Of a stretch of 64,000 nt of DNA, positions 1-8,223 are shown piece by piece. This DNA comes from Yoonia maritima (GTDB lineage: Bacteria > Pseudomonadota > Alphaproteobacteria > Rhodobacterales > Rhodobacteraceae), in the NCBI RefSeq assembly GCF_002933395.1, contig NZ_PKFN01000007.1:806001-870000 (forward strand), in the 5' to 3' direction. The notes under the pieces are model-generated. The model searched no databases. It was given only the letters and a program-made list of their open reading frames with translations, and was not told the origin of the DNA. The first letter of the stretch is position 1. Each line of letters starts with the position of its first letter. A program made the translations under genes and the position numbers.

Positions 1-683
1 TTCAACGCGTTACCACCTGTTGTTGTTTCAGGCGAGCCAAACATAACGCCAATTTTCATCCGGATTTGGTTGATAAAGATAACCATACAACCAGACCGGT
101 TTATCGAACCGGTCAGTTTACGCATCGCCTGCGACATCAGGCGGGCGTGCACGCCGACGCTGCTATCGCCCATGTCACCTTCTAGCTCTGATTTTGGCGT
201 AAGTGCAGCGACCGAGTCGACGATGACCATACTAACGGCACCGGAGCGCACCAGCGTATCAACGATTTCAAGCGCTTGCTCGCCCGTGTCAGGCTGCGAG
301 ATCAGCAGTTCATCAAGGTTTACGCCAAGTTTCTTTGCATACGACGGATCAAGCGCATGTTCCGCATCCACAAAGGCACAAACGCCGCCCTTTTTCTGCT
401 CTTCTGCAATCGCGTGCAAAGTCAGCGTCGTTTTACCCGACGATTCAGGGCCATAGATTTCGATAACGCGCCCTTTGGGCAATCCACCGATACCAAGCGC
501 GATATCAAGCCCCAACGAACCTGTCGATGTCGCCTCGATGTCGGCCATCTTGTTGTCACCGCCGAGCTTCATAATAGAGCCCTTACCGAACTGCCGTTCG
601 ATCTGCGCCAACGCGCTTTCTAGCGCTTTTTCTTTATCTGCCGTTTTCTTGTCAGCCATTTTGAGGAGCTCTGCCGTTGCCAT
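1..683 (-). CDS. recA: Recombinase RecA (N-terminal part; C-terminus outside window)
   Basis: RecA forms the ATP-dependent filament on single-stranded DNA for homologous recombination and triggers LexA self-cleavage. Translation of the minus strand gives about 227 residues with the Walker A loop GPESSGKTT, the Walker B-like stretch [10 protein letters not shown] and the loop region [19 protein letters not shown], all in canonical order. The frame is open at base 1, so roughly the last third is missing from the window. Two in-frame ATGs are possible, at 683 ([13 protein letters not shown]) and 659 ([11 protein letters not shown]); the longer one is given. A GTTC-N7-GTTC motif lies about 50 bases upstream and fits LexA control. 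Identification is certain; only the start is open. Confidence 0.97.
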   Translation of the reverse strand, partial: MATAELLKMADKKTADKEKALESALAQIERQFGKGSIMKLGGDNKMADIEATSTGSLGLDIALGIGGLPKGRVIEIYGPESSGKTTLTLHAIAEEQKKGGVCAFVDAEHALDPSYAKKLGVNLDELLISQPDTGEQALEIVDTLVRSGAVSMVIVDSVAALTPKSELEGDMGDSSVGVHARLMSQAMRKLTGSINRSGCMVIFINQIRMKIGVMFGSPETTTGGNAL

Positions 684-732
684 GTTTCCAGTCCTTATTT
701 CACGCGCCCGCCAAGGCGGCAATCACTGCTTT

Positions 733-747
733 GTTCTTTTTATGTTC
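733..747. promoter_or_regulatory. Probable SOS box (LexA site) upstream of recA
   Basis: GTTC at 733-736 and GTTC at 744-747 are separated by exactly seven bases. This is the direct-repeat form known for alphaproteobacterial LexA (GTTC-N7-GTTC), different from the palindromic enterobacterial box. It lies 50-64 bases upstream of the recA ATG at 683. Seen directly; the binding is inferred from the known Rhodobacter-type motif. Confidence 0.75.
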
Positions 748-875
748 CCCTACCAATGAGACCAAAAGAAGAACATTGCAACTAAAAATTTCCTATCCAC
801 AGCTTTCTCGATAGTGGTTAAAATTATGTTGATGACTTATGCTCCGCCCCAACCTGATGGAGAATTACCTCGTAA

Positions 876-1472
876 ATGCTTGTTTTTGCCAAAGAACAAC
901 TTGTTGTCCTTGCCGTTCCAAAGACCGGAACATCCGCTTTGTCTGCCGCACTTGCACCGCGCGCGTCTATGGTTTTACGGAATCCACCGTCAATCAAACA
1001 TGTAAACATGCGTCGTTATCAGCGATTCTTACGGCCTTTGATTAACCAGTCGCAGGGCAACAACCCCGAGGTAATGGCAATCATTCGACACCCTATTGAT
1101 TGGTTGGGAAGCTGGTATCGCTACCGCACGCGTGATGCGCTTTTGGGCCACGAAAATAGTACTGCCAACATTAGCTTTGACGACTTTGTGCTCGAATATT
1201 GCAAAGGTAAGCCAGCCGAATTTGCGAAAATCGGATCGCAAAATAAATTCGTGCGCCTGAATGATGATAATCTTGGTGTAGATCACCTATTTCGATACGA
1301 GGCCCTCAACAAAGCCGTTCAATTCCTTGAACGACGCCTTGATGTTGAAATCAATCTACCGATTAGGAACGTATCTCCGGTCCTTGATCTACAGCTATCA
1401 CCGGACATCAAACAAAGATTGCACGAAAAGCGCGGCGAAGAATTCGCGATTTGGGAACAAGCGCAGTCTTAG
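876..1472 (+). CDS. Sulfotransferase-family protein
   Basis: A 198-residue protein with the two PAPS-binding signatures of the sulfotransferase fold: PKTGTS at residues 15-20 (5'-phosphosulfate loop) and IRHPIDWLGSWYR at about 70-82 (3'-phosphate motif). The family moves a sulfuryl group from PAPS to a sugar, lipid or small-molecule hydroxyl; the acceptor here cannot be told. It is short for the family (often 250-300 residues), but both PAPS motifs are intact. It stands alone between recA and rlmE, divergent from recA and convergent with rlmE (one base between the stops). The sequence looks more AT-rich than its neighbours, which suggests it is accessory. Family call is good, substrate unknown. 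Confidence 0.8.
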   Translation: MLVFAKEQLVVLAVPKTGTSALSAALAPRASMVLRNPPSIKHVNMRRYQRFLRPLINQSQGNNPEVMAIIRHPIDWLGSWYRYRTRDALLGHENSTANISFDDFVLEYCKGKPAEFAKIGSQNKFVRLNDDNLGVDHLFRYEALNKAVQFLERRLDVEINLPIRNVSPVLDLQLSPDIKQRLHEKRGEEFAIWEQAQS

Positions 1473-1473
1473 C

Positions 1474-2205
1474 TTAGACTTCGTCGTGAACCCGACCTTT
1501 GAAACCTGTCGCCACAACGAATTTTTCAGAGCTGTCAGACCGCGACGCAGGCGGTTTTACGTTTGCAACTTTGGTAAATCGCGACTTGAGCAGTTTTTGC
1601 AAATCGCCTTCTGCCCCACCAGCTAAAACTTTGGCAACGAACGTGCCGCCTTCAGTCAGAACGTCGAACGCAAAATAGGCGGCAGCTTCGCACAGCGTCA
1701 TGATCCGCAGGTGATCCGTCTGCTTATGGCCTGACGCAGAGGCCGCCATATCAGACATCACAACATCAGCCGTACCGCCAAGCCAGCCCATAACCTTTTG
1801 ATCCGCATCGTCTTCTAGGAAATCCAACTGATGGATTTCGGCACCCGCAATCGGATCAACCTCTTGCAGGTCAACGCCAAGAACATAGCCTTGCGCCTTG
1901 CTCTTGCGTTCGCCCAAGGTGTTGGCACGTTTAACAGCGACTTGCAGCCAACCACCGGGCGCACAACCCAGATCAACAATGCGCGCACCGGGGACGAGAA
2001 ACCGAAACTTGTCATCAAGTTCCAAAATCTTATAGGCCGCCCGCCCGCGGTACCCATCTGTCTGCGCACGCTTTACGTAAGGATCGTTCAATTGCCGCTG
2101 CAACCAAAGGGTCGAGCTAAGCTTGCGCCCTTTCGCTGTCTTTACCTTAACGGTCAGATCGCGTTGTCCGCGTCCGGATGAGTTCTTTGTTGTTTTCTTG
2201 GCCAT
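1474..2205 (-). CDS. rlmE: 23S rRNA 2'-O-ribose methyltransferase RlmE (FtsJ/RrmJ)
   Basis: A SAM-dependent enzyme that methylates the 2'-OH of U2552 (E. coli numbering) in the A-loop of 23S rRNA on the 50S subunit. The 243-residue protein has the SAM-binding motif DLGCAPGGW at 78-86 and the family's K-D-K-E tetrad at K59, D152, K192 and E227 (contexts [30 protein letters not shown]). A basic, Gly/Lys-rich N-terminal extension of about 40 residues precedes the domain, as in alphaproteobacterial forms. It lies 15 bases downstream of the ppx/gppA-like gene on the same strand, so the two are probably one operon. Confidence 0.95.
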   Translation of the reverse strand: MAKKTTKNSSGRGQRDLTVKVKTAKGRKLSSTLWLQRQLNDPYVKRAQTDGYRGRAAYKILELDDKFRFLVPGARIVDLGCAPGGWLQVAVKRANTLGERKSKAQGYVLGVDLQEVDPIAGAEIHQLDFLEDDADQKVMGWLGGTADVVMSDMAASASGHKQTDHLRIMTLCEAAAYFAFDVLTEGGTFVAKVLAGGAEGDLQKLLKSRFTKVANVKPPASRSDSSEKFVVATGFKGRVHDEV

Positions 2206-2220
2206 ACTCTTGCCTATCGC

Positions 2221-3333
2221 TTAAAACGGCGCGTCTTCCAAGACCCCATCTACGGACATTTGCGCATAAAGTAGCCCTTCGCGTAAACCACGGTCCGCCA
2301 CAGACAGTCGATCTGTCGGCCAAAGGCGCATCAACGCCTGCAAAATTGCAGACCCTGACATGATCAGTGCTTGGCGATCTTTGCCAATGCGCGGGTCAGC
2401 ACGTCGACCGGCGGGACCAAGCGTCAGATAGTCTCGGATGACGGTATCAATCTGGTCAGACGTCATGCGCAACCCATCGACCTTGGTCCGATCATAGCGC
2501 CTCAACCCTAAATAGCTCGCCGCGACGGTTGTTACCGTTCCACTTGTACCGATAATCTGAAATCCTTCGCGGGCTTGGGCCGCAGCATAGGGTGAAAACT
2601 CTTCTAGGTTTTCCTCAAAGAACCAGCTCATCAGTGCAAACCGTGCGGCGTCATCTTCGACATCAGCAAATTGATCGCGCAGCGTCGCGACACCCAACGG
2701 AACAGAAATCCAGTCGACCACTTTCGCCGCAGCAAAAGGACCGGGATCAGATTTAAAACCCGCATGTAGCCGCATAATGGCGCGCGGCCGTTCGCGTTTG
2801 GGAACATTGGTAAGATCAATCCAAACTAGCTCGGTCGAACCACCGCCAATATCCACGACAAGCAGTTGTTCCGTGTTCACGCTGACCAAAGGCGCACAGG
2901 AAATCACGGCAAGCCGGGCTTCTTCTTCGGGCTTGATGATCTCAAGCTCCATCCCCGTTTCGCGCCGCACCTGCGCAATGAAATTGCTACCATTATGCGC
3001 GCGCCGGCAGGCTTCGGTCGCGACAAGACGCATGTGCTTTACGCCGTGGCGTTTTAACTTTTCCCGGCAAATCCGCAGAGCAGAAATTGTTCGGTTCATC
3101 GACGCACGCGACAACCGTCCTGTGCTTTCAAGGCCATGGCCAAGTTGCACAGATTTTGAAAAGCTGTCGACAACATGAAATTGGCTGCCCTTTGGTTGGG
3201 CAATCAACATACGACAGCTATTTGTACCCAAATCCAGCGCCGCATAAAGCGATTCAGGATCAGGTCGTTTTGGCGCGGGGGTATCGACCGCTTTTGGGAA
3301 CGCGCCCGCACCTTTGGGACGCTTGGGCGCCAT
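2221..3333 (-). CDS. Exopolyphosphatase / pppGpp phosphohydrolase family (Ppx/GppA)
   Basis: A member of the ASKHA-fold Ppx/GppA family, which removes terminal phosphate from polyphosphate or converts pppGpp to ppGpp. Phosphate-loop motifs are clear: AALDLGTNSCRMLIA near the N-terminus and VVDIGGGSTELVW mid-protein. At about 370 residues it has only the core domains and lacks the long C-terminal region of E. coli Ppx/GppA, as is usual in alphaproteobacteria. The ATG at 3333 is preferred over 3348 because GGAGGG sits seven bases before it. It precedes rlmE on the same strand. Which substrate is used cannot be decided from sequence. Confidence 0.88.
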   Translation of the reverse strand: MAPKRPKGAGAFPKAVDTPAPKRPDPESLYAALDLGTNSCRMLIAQPKGSQFHVVDSFSKSVQLGHGLESTGRLSRASMNRTISALRICREKLKRHGVKHMRLVATEACRRAHNGSNFIAQVRRETGMELEIIKPEEEARLAVISCAPLVSVNTEQLLVVDIGGGSTELVWIDLTNVPKRERPRAIMRLHAGFKSDPGPFAAAKVVDWISVPLGVATLRDQFADVEDDAARFALMSWFFEENLEEFSPYAAAQAREGFQIIGTSGTVTTVAASYLGLRRYDRTKVDGLRMTSDQIDTVIRDYLTLGPAGRRADPRIGKDRQALIMSGSAILQALMRLWPTDRLSVADRGLREGLLYAQMSVDGVLEDAPF

Positions 3334-3425
3334 AGTCACGCCCTCCATTTTCGAGTTATCCCCAAGCTAGGCCTCTGGGCGTCGTGGCGCAAGGGCCGTC
3401 TCAACTTCGTGACCAGATAACCGAT

Positions 3426-4397
3426 CTAAGCCCGCGTATTTGGTCCAAATCGCTTGCGATATTCACCAACGGTTGTGTTGTTGTGACGTTTAAACGCACG
3501 CTGCATTTGTTGAAAATCGCGAAAGCCAGCCACAGTGCATGCATGTGCAACGGGCGCACCGGCCCCCAATGCAGCTTCGGCCAATTTCACGCGAATACGT
3601 TCCAAAAATTTCACCGGCGAAAGCCCATATCCTGCTGCAAACCGCCGTGTGAGCGTGCGCGGCGTCATAAAAGCAACGTCCGCCATCTGGTCCAAAGTCC
3701 ATTCGTGCTGAGGATTATCAACCATAGCATCGACCAACACACGCAGGTCTTCAGTTTGTGCGAACTGCGCCGTTAGGACGTCGGCAAACTGGTGCTGCCC
3801 ACCCGGCCTATGCAGATAGACCACCATTTCACGTGCCACCTGCAATGCAGTATCATCACCATGATCTTTACGTAAAATGGCAAGGGCCAAATCAATACCT
3901 GACGTTACCCCGGCAGCGGTCATCACGGTTCCATCGCAGCAATAAAGCCGATCAATCTGCCAATCCACATCTGGGAACTGCGACACCGCACAGCTGGTTC
4001 GTCGCCAATGAGTCGTCGCAACACGCCCATTCAGCAACCCAGCCTTCGCAAGCAACAAAGCCCCCGAACACACCGAGATAACCCTGCGACCATCGCGGCT
4101 TTGCCACCCCGCAATCAAATCTAATATCGGTGTACACTCCAAGGCACGATCAACACCCTGCCCGCCGGGAACAATCAGGTCATCGGCATCTGAACCTATA
4201 TCAAACGCCGCATCGGCCATTAACCTTAGGCCGCAACTGCTTTGCACTGGATCCCCGGCCATCGATACATAGCGGATTGCATACCGAGCGTCAGCCAGAT
4301 CAGTCGCAGAGCTAAAAACCTGCGCTGCCCCTGTGACGTCAACCGCATTCACACCGTCATATAAAAGCACATCAATGCGTCGATCAGTATTGTCCAT
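3426..4397 (-). CDS. GlxA-type AraC-family transcriptional regulator with DJ-1/PfpI-like domain
   Basis: A 323-residue regulator with an N-terminal DJ-1/PfpI-like class I amidotransferase fold (about residues 8-175; nucleophile-elbow region RVISVCSGALLLA) and a C-terminal AraC/XylS double helix-turn-helix (about 215-315; MADVAFMTPRTLTRRF then VAGFRDFQQMQRAFKRH). GlxA-type proteins sense small metabolites and activate nearby catabolic or transport genes. It is divergent from the MFS gene at 4475, with 77 bases between the starts, so that transporter is its most likely target. The inducer is unknown. Confidence 0.88.
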   Translation of the reverse strand: MDNTDRRIDVLLYDGVNAVDVTGAAQVFSSATDLADARYAIRYVSMAGDPVQSSCGLRLMADAAFDIGSDADDLIVPGGQGVDRALECTPILDLIAGWQSRDGRRVISVCSGALLLAKAGLLNGRVATTHWRRTSCAVSQFPDVDWQIDRLYCCDGTVMTAAGVTSGIDLALAILRKDHGDDTALQVAREMVVYLHRPGGQHQFADVLTAQFAQTEDLRVLVDAMVDNPQHEWTLDQMADVAFMTPRTLTRRFAAGYGLSPVKFLERIRVKLAEAALGAGAPVAHACTVAGFRDFQQMQRAFKRHNNTTVGEYRKRFGPNTRA

Positions 4398-4474
4398 AAT
4401 TGAAGATACTATGTCATTTTAGACAACACGGGCAATCAATAATGTTCATTGAAACTAATCAAAGGACATAGGTG

Positions 4475-5644
4475 ATGTTTAATCGAAATTTCTCACTGAT
4501 TTTATGCGGGAATATCCTGCTTGGGGCTGCGATGCCAATGTTGATTATATTAGGGGCTCTGGCTGGTGGTTATCTTGCGCCGGTGAAATGGATGGCAACA
4601 TTCCCGCCAACCGTGCAATTGATTGTCGGCGTTGCAGTCGCCACGCCGATTTCGCTGCTTATGGGCAGGTATGGTCGCAGGGCTGGGTTCCTGATCGCCG
4701 CGTGCCTGACGATTGCAGGTGGCGCCCTGGGGGCTTATGCGCTGGTACAACAAAGCTTTTCACTGCTATGCATCAGTCACATCATTTTGGGTGCCGGGTT
4801 GATCTGCGTGAACTATTTTCGGTTCGCTGCGGCAGACGTTGTTGATGATCAACACAAGGCGCAAGCAATGTCAGTGACGATTGCATCCGGCCTTGTGGCC
4901 GCCTTGGTGGGGCCACAACTGTTTAGCGGCTTAAAGGATCTGCTAGCGCCAGTTCCCTTTGCGGGCGCATATATCGGGATCGCCGCGCTAGGTGCGCTGG
5001 GGATCATCCCGGTGGCCGCATTACGTATTCCGCACGACTTTTCAAAACCCACGCGAGCAACCGGTAATACGGTCGCAGTTTTACGTGAGAACCCGCAGGT
5101 TGTGACAGCCATTGCAGTGGCTGCATTTGCACATGCAATCATGATATTTTTGATGATACCTACCCCGCTCGCAATGGTCGGATGCGGCTTAGATGAAGAC
5201 CAAGCCGCATCCGTGATCAGTTGGCATGTTGTCGCTATGTTTGCGCCCGGCCTTATTACCGGGAAGCTTATCCAAAAATATGGAAGCACGCAGATCGCCA
5301 TAAGCGGGCTAATACTGCTGCTTGTCGCCGCTGTGATCCCGCTGACGGGGCAAACACCGTTTCAATTCCATGCAGCTTTGATCGCGCTTGGCGTCGGATG
5401 GAATTTCGGTTTTGTTGGCGGCACCTATATGCTGCAAACCGCACTGCGCCCCGAAGACCGCCCCTTGGTTCAAGGTATAAACGATATGATCTTAGCCATA
5501 TGTGCAGCAGTTGCGTCGCTCGCGTCGGGTGTCGTTTTTGCGGTGCTTGGCTGGGCAATGCTGGCCACGCTGGCGGTTGTGCTGGTCGGGTTTGGGATCG
5601 TCGCCTTTGTGACAGATCAATATCGTGCCACCGGCGCTATCTGA
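4475..5644 (+). CDS. MFS transporter
   Basis: A major-facilitator membrane protein of about 389 residues with 12 predicted hydrophobic segments and the inter-helix basic motif MGRYGRRAGF after TM2. The substrate is unknown. The ATG at 4475 is chosen over the GTG at 4472 because AAAGGA is about eight bases upstream of it. It is divergent from the GlxA-type regulator, which probably controls it. The protein is a clear paralogue of the MFS at 41267-42484: both share an LGA-x-MPM start, a GGLAGG or GALAGG loop, FRFAA-D after TM4, and a GWNFGF-x-G segment followed by RPE-R, VQG and NDMI. Confidence 0.85.
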   Translation: MFNRNFSLILCGNILLGAAMPMLIILGALAGGYLAPVKWMATFPPTVQLIVGVAVATPISLLMGRYGRRAGFLIAACLTIAGGALGAYALVQQSFSLLCISHIILGAGLICVNYFRFAAADVVDDQHKAQAMSVTIASGLVAALVGPQLFSGLKDLLAPVPFAGAYIGIAALGALGIIPVAALRIPHDFSKPTRATGNTVAVLRENPQVVTAIAVAAFAHAIMIFLMIPTPLAMVGCGLDEDQAASVISWHVVAMFAPGLITGKLIQKYGSTQIAISGLILLLVAAVIPLTGQTPFQFHAALIALGVGWNFGFVGGTYMLQTALRPEDRPLVQGINDMILAICAAVASLASGVVFAVLGWAMLATLAVVLVGFGIVAFVTDQYRATGAI

Positions 5645-5675
5645 ATAAGACACATCTGGAACATGAGGATTATGA

Positions 5676-5702
5676 GCCTGCGCAGCCCTAGCCCGCGCAG
5701 GC
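5676..5702 (+). terminator. Hairpin after the MFS gene, possible terminator
   Basis: GCCTGCGC (5676-5683) and GCGCAGGC (5695-5702) form a perfect 8-bp stem with an 11-base loop, about 30 bases after the MFS stop and 114 bases before the next start. No T-run follows, so it may be a weak terminator or an mRNA 3' structure. Confidence 0.4.
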
Positions 5703-5815
5703 CTACCACGTTAGCACGTCTCGGTCGCTGATTGCGTCCGTGATGTCGAAAACCGACGTCGGGGACAAAAATCGAATGTTAGAACCGAAGTAACAGCAAT
5801 GAGGGGAATCACCGC

Positions 5816-6112
5816 ATGCCCGACGTCACAATTGTCTACTGGCGCGATATGCCCGCCCAAGTCATCGTCGGCCGTGGGCGAAAAGGCACTAAAATGCCAC
5901 TGCCGGAACGGTTCGAACAGGCGATTGACCGCGCTGCGATGAAATCTGGCGCAGCTGAGTCTGACGATTATCTGGCTGGGTTCCGCAAAGCCGCCCCCTA
6001 TCCCGTTGACGGTACAGATATTGAAGCCGCCACAGCAGAGGCCGCGCGCATTGAAACCGAATATGATCAAGAGCGCCTAAAAACGCTTATTGCAAACGAT
6101 GGCTGGAATTGA
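5816..6112 (+). CDS. Small 'virulence factor' family protein of a C1 operon
   Basis: A 98-residue hydrophilic protein beginning MPDVTIVYWRDMPAQV, with a conserved-looking VGRGRKGTKMPLPERF segment. It matches my recollection of the family labelled 'virulence factor' (Pfam Virulence_fact), a name without biochemical support. The family is typically encoded just before a methylenetetrahydrofolate reductase, as here: 41 bases separate it from the next start. Its role is unknown; context suggests an accessory function in folate/corrinoid methyl transfer. GAGGGG upstream of the ATG is a good ribosome site. Confidence 0.7.
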   Translation: MPDVTIVYWRDMPAQVIVGRGRKGTKMPLPERFEQAIDRAAMKSGAAESDDYLAGFRKAAPYPVDGTDIEAATAEAARIETEYDQERLKTLIANDGWN

Positions 6113-6153
6113 AGACACCGGTCAAAATACCAGCGCGCATTACGGAGGTCGCC

Positions 6154-7089
6154 ATGTCCCTGCTTCCCTTTTTAAAACGCAAAGATGCCACGATTTCAGG
6201 GGAAACTCCCGAAATTGCAGCATTTTTGCAAGATTATTCGATCGAGGTAATGCCGCGGACAGCCGAGAAGGTTGACGACTTCAAAGACCTATTGCCCGCT
6301 GGCACACGTGTCTACATCGCGCATATCGACGGCACACCGATTGAAGATATGGTTGCGACTGCAAAGCGTCTAGCTAGCGATGGCTACAAGGTCATGCCGC
6401 ATTTCCCTGCACGGATCATTCAAGACAAAGCAATGCTTGCTGATTGGATTGCCCGTTACCAAGGCGAAGCAGATGTCGATCAGGCCTTGTTGCTGGCCGG
6501 TGGTGTTGCGGAACCCAAGGGTGATTTTCACAGCTCAATGCAGCTGCTGGAAACGGGGCTGTTCGGCGATTTCAAACGCCTGCACGTAGCCGGTCACCCC
6601 GAAGGTAACCGCGACATCGACAAAGATGGCAGCGACAAAAACGTCATGGAAGCACTGCATTGGAAGCAACGCTTCTCGGAAACGACTGACGCCAAAATGG
6701 CGCTAGCGACACAATTCGCGTTTGAAGCGAAGCCAATCATCGCATGGACCGATGCCTTGCGTGATGCGGGTATCACAATCCCCGTACATATTGGGATCGC
6801 GGGTCCGGCTAAGTTGCAAACCTTGATTAAATTTGCGATTGCATGCGGTGTTGGCCCCTCGCTGAAGGTTCTGCAAAAGCGCGCTATGGATGTGACAAAG
6901 CTTCTTTTGCCATATGAGCCAACAGATGTGTTAACCGAACTCGCCCTGCACAAAGCGGCAAACCCAGAGTTCAATATCACCAATGTGCATTTCTTCCCTC
7001 TGGGCGGGATTAAGACGAATGCAAATTGGGCAATTGATAACGGCGGCAGCGCAGCTGTCCCCGCAAATAAAACCAAGGAAATCTTATGA
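6154..7089 (+). CDS. Methylenetetrahydrofolate reductase
   Basis: A flavoprotein of the MetF family that reduces 5,10-methylene-THF to 5-methyl-THF. It has about 311 residues. The segment containing DGTPIEDMVATAKRL and PHFPARIIQD fits the TIM-barrel family, and QALLLAGG, GHPEGNRDIDKDG (the MetF 'GHPEG' loop) and FPLGGIKTNANW near the end are typical of the branch found with corrinoid methyltransferases. The ATG at 6154 is chosen because GGAGG lies five bases before it; an upstream TTG at 6109 would add 15 poorly supported residues. The stop overlaps the next start (ATGA), showing translational coupling. Confidence 0.9.
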   Translation: MSLLPFLKRKDATISGETPEIAAFLQDYSIEVMPRTAEKVDDFKDLLPAGTRVYIAHIDGTPIEDMVATAKRLASDGYKVMPHFPARIIQDKAMLADWIARYQGEADVDQALLLAGGVAEPKGDFHSSMQLLETGLFGDFKRLHVAGHPEGNRDIDKDGSDKNVMEALHWKQRFSETTDAKMALATQFAFEAKPIIAWTDALRDAGITIPVHIGIAGPAKLQTLIKFAIACGVGPSLKVLQKRAMDVTKLLLPYEPTDVLTELALHKAANPEFNITNVHFFPLGGIKTNANWAIDNGGSAAVPANKTKEIL

Positions 7090-8153
7090 CCCGCACGATT
7101 GTCGAATCTAAAACAAAGACTGCCATCATCGGGTTCGACCAACCCTTTTGTGTGATCGGGGAACGGATTAACCCAACGGGACGCAAAATTTTGGCTGCTG
7201 AACTCGAACAAGGCGATTTCAGCCGCGTCGAAGCCGACGCAATTGCACAAGCCGCCGCTGGCGCCAACATTCTTGATGTAAACTCTGGCGCTGTGTTTTC
7301 GAACAAAATGGCCGAAGATCCGCGTTACGCCGATAACAATTTTGTTGAACCACCGTTGATGAAAGAACTGATCGAACGCGTTCAAGCCGTTGTCGACACA
7401 CCATTGTGCATCGACAGCTCTGTTCCAGGCGCGTTGGAAAACGGTCTTGCCGCCGCCGAGGGCCGCCCGCTGCTGAACTCGGTCACTGGCGAAGAAGAAC
7501 GGCTGGAGCTCGTGCTGCCACTGGTTAAGAAATACAACGTGCCTGTCGTCGCGATCTCTAATGATGACACAGGCATTTCCGAGGATCCCGACGTGCGCTT
7601 TGCTGTCGCAAAAAAGATCGTCGAACGCGCCGCTGATTTCGGCATCCCCGCGCATGACATCGTGGTTGATCCACTTGTGATGCCAATTGGCGCAATGGCC
7701 ACGGCTGGTTTGCAGGTGTTCACATTGGTTCGTCGCTTGCGCGAAGAATTAGGCGTGAACACAACATGCGGCGCGTCCAACATCAGTTTTGGATTGCCAA
7801 ACCGTCACGGCGTGAACAACGCATTCCTGCCAATGGCAATGGAAGCTGGTATGACTTCTGCGATCATGAACCCAATCGCCCTGCCCGTCGGTCCAAAAAA
7901 GATCGCGGAAAAGAAAGCAGAAATCGCCGCCGCCGGGATCATCTTGCCCGAAGACATCGATGATGAATTGTTTGTAACGCTGTTTGGCATGGGATCAACC
8001 AAAGCCAAGGCAGGCTCTGAAATGGAAGCCATCCGCGCAGCGAACTTTCTGACAGACAACGATCCATCAGGGTCGGACTGGATCAAGTTCAACCGCGCCC
8101 CTGTGAAAGCCGGCGAAGGTCGCGCGCGCACCGGACGTCGCCGTCGCGGATAA
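7086..8153 (+). CDS. Methyltetrahydrofolate:corrinoid methyltransferase (pterin-binding domain)
   Basis: A 355-residue TIM-barrel protein of the pterin-binding family (related to the MetH methyl-THF domain and AcsE/MtgA/MtvA-type enzymes), expected to exchange a methyl group between THF and a corrinoid protein. Motifs: FCVIGERINPTGRK near the N-terminus, ANILDVNSGAVF, LCIDSSVPGALENGL, LLNSVTGEEER and GASNISFGLPNR. The C-terminus is basic (RARTGRRRRG). It overlaps the MTHFR gene by four bases, so the pair feeds or drains methyl-THF. The corrinoid partner protein is not in this window, while a RACE-type reactivator is encoded 18 kb away. Confidence 0.9.
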   Translation: MTRTIVESKTKTAIIGFDQPFCVIGERINPTGRKILAAELEQGDFSRVEADAIAQAAAGANILDVNSGAVFSNKMAEDPRYADNNFVEPPLMKELIERVQAVVDTPLCIDSSVPGALENGLAAAEGRPLLNSVTGEEERLELVLPLVKKYNVPVVAISNDDTGISEDPDVRFAVAKKIVERAADFGIPAHDIVVDPLVMPIGAMATAGLQVFTLVRRLREELGVNTTCGASNISFGLPNRHGVNNAFLPMAMEAGMTSAIMNPIALPVGPKKIAEKKAEIAAAGIILPEDIDDELFVTLFGMGSTKAKAGSEMEAIRAANFLTDNDPSGSDWIKFNRAPVKAGEGRARTGRRRRG

Positions 8154-8174
8154 TCAATTGGAATTCGGCAATGC

Positions 8175-8210
8175 AAAAGGACCGCTGATCTTTTCAGCGG
8201 TCCTTTTTTG
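8175..8210 (+). terminator. Rho-independent terminator of the C1 operon
   Basis: AAAAGGACCGCTGA (8175-8188) pairs perfectly with TCAGCGGTCCTTTT (8194-8207) around a five-base loop and runs into a T-tract. It lies between convergent genes, and the A-rich start of the stem gives a T-run on the other strand too, so it can also end transcription of the minus-strand agl operon. Confidence 0.92.
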
Positions 8211-8223
8211 TTTTTACGATTCT

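Noticed and set aside
5703..5815. SAM or SAH riboswitch before the C1 operon
   Set aside because: No conserved SAM-II, SAH or SAM-I segments were recognised; only an 8-bp hairpin lies further upstream.
6594..7655. Long open frame (353 codons) on the minus strand opposite the MTHFR and methyltransferase genes
   Set aside because: It is a shadow of two clearly homologous plus-strand genes, spans their junction and has no recognisable family or ribosome site.
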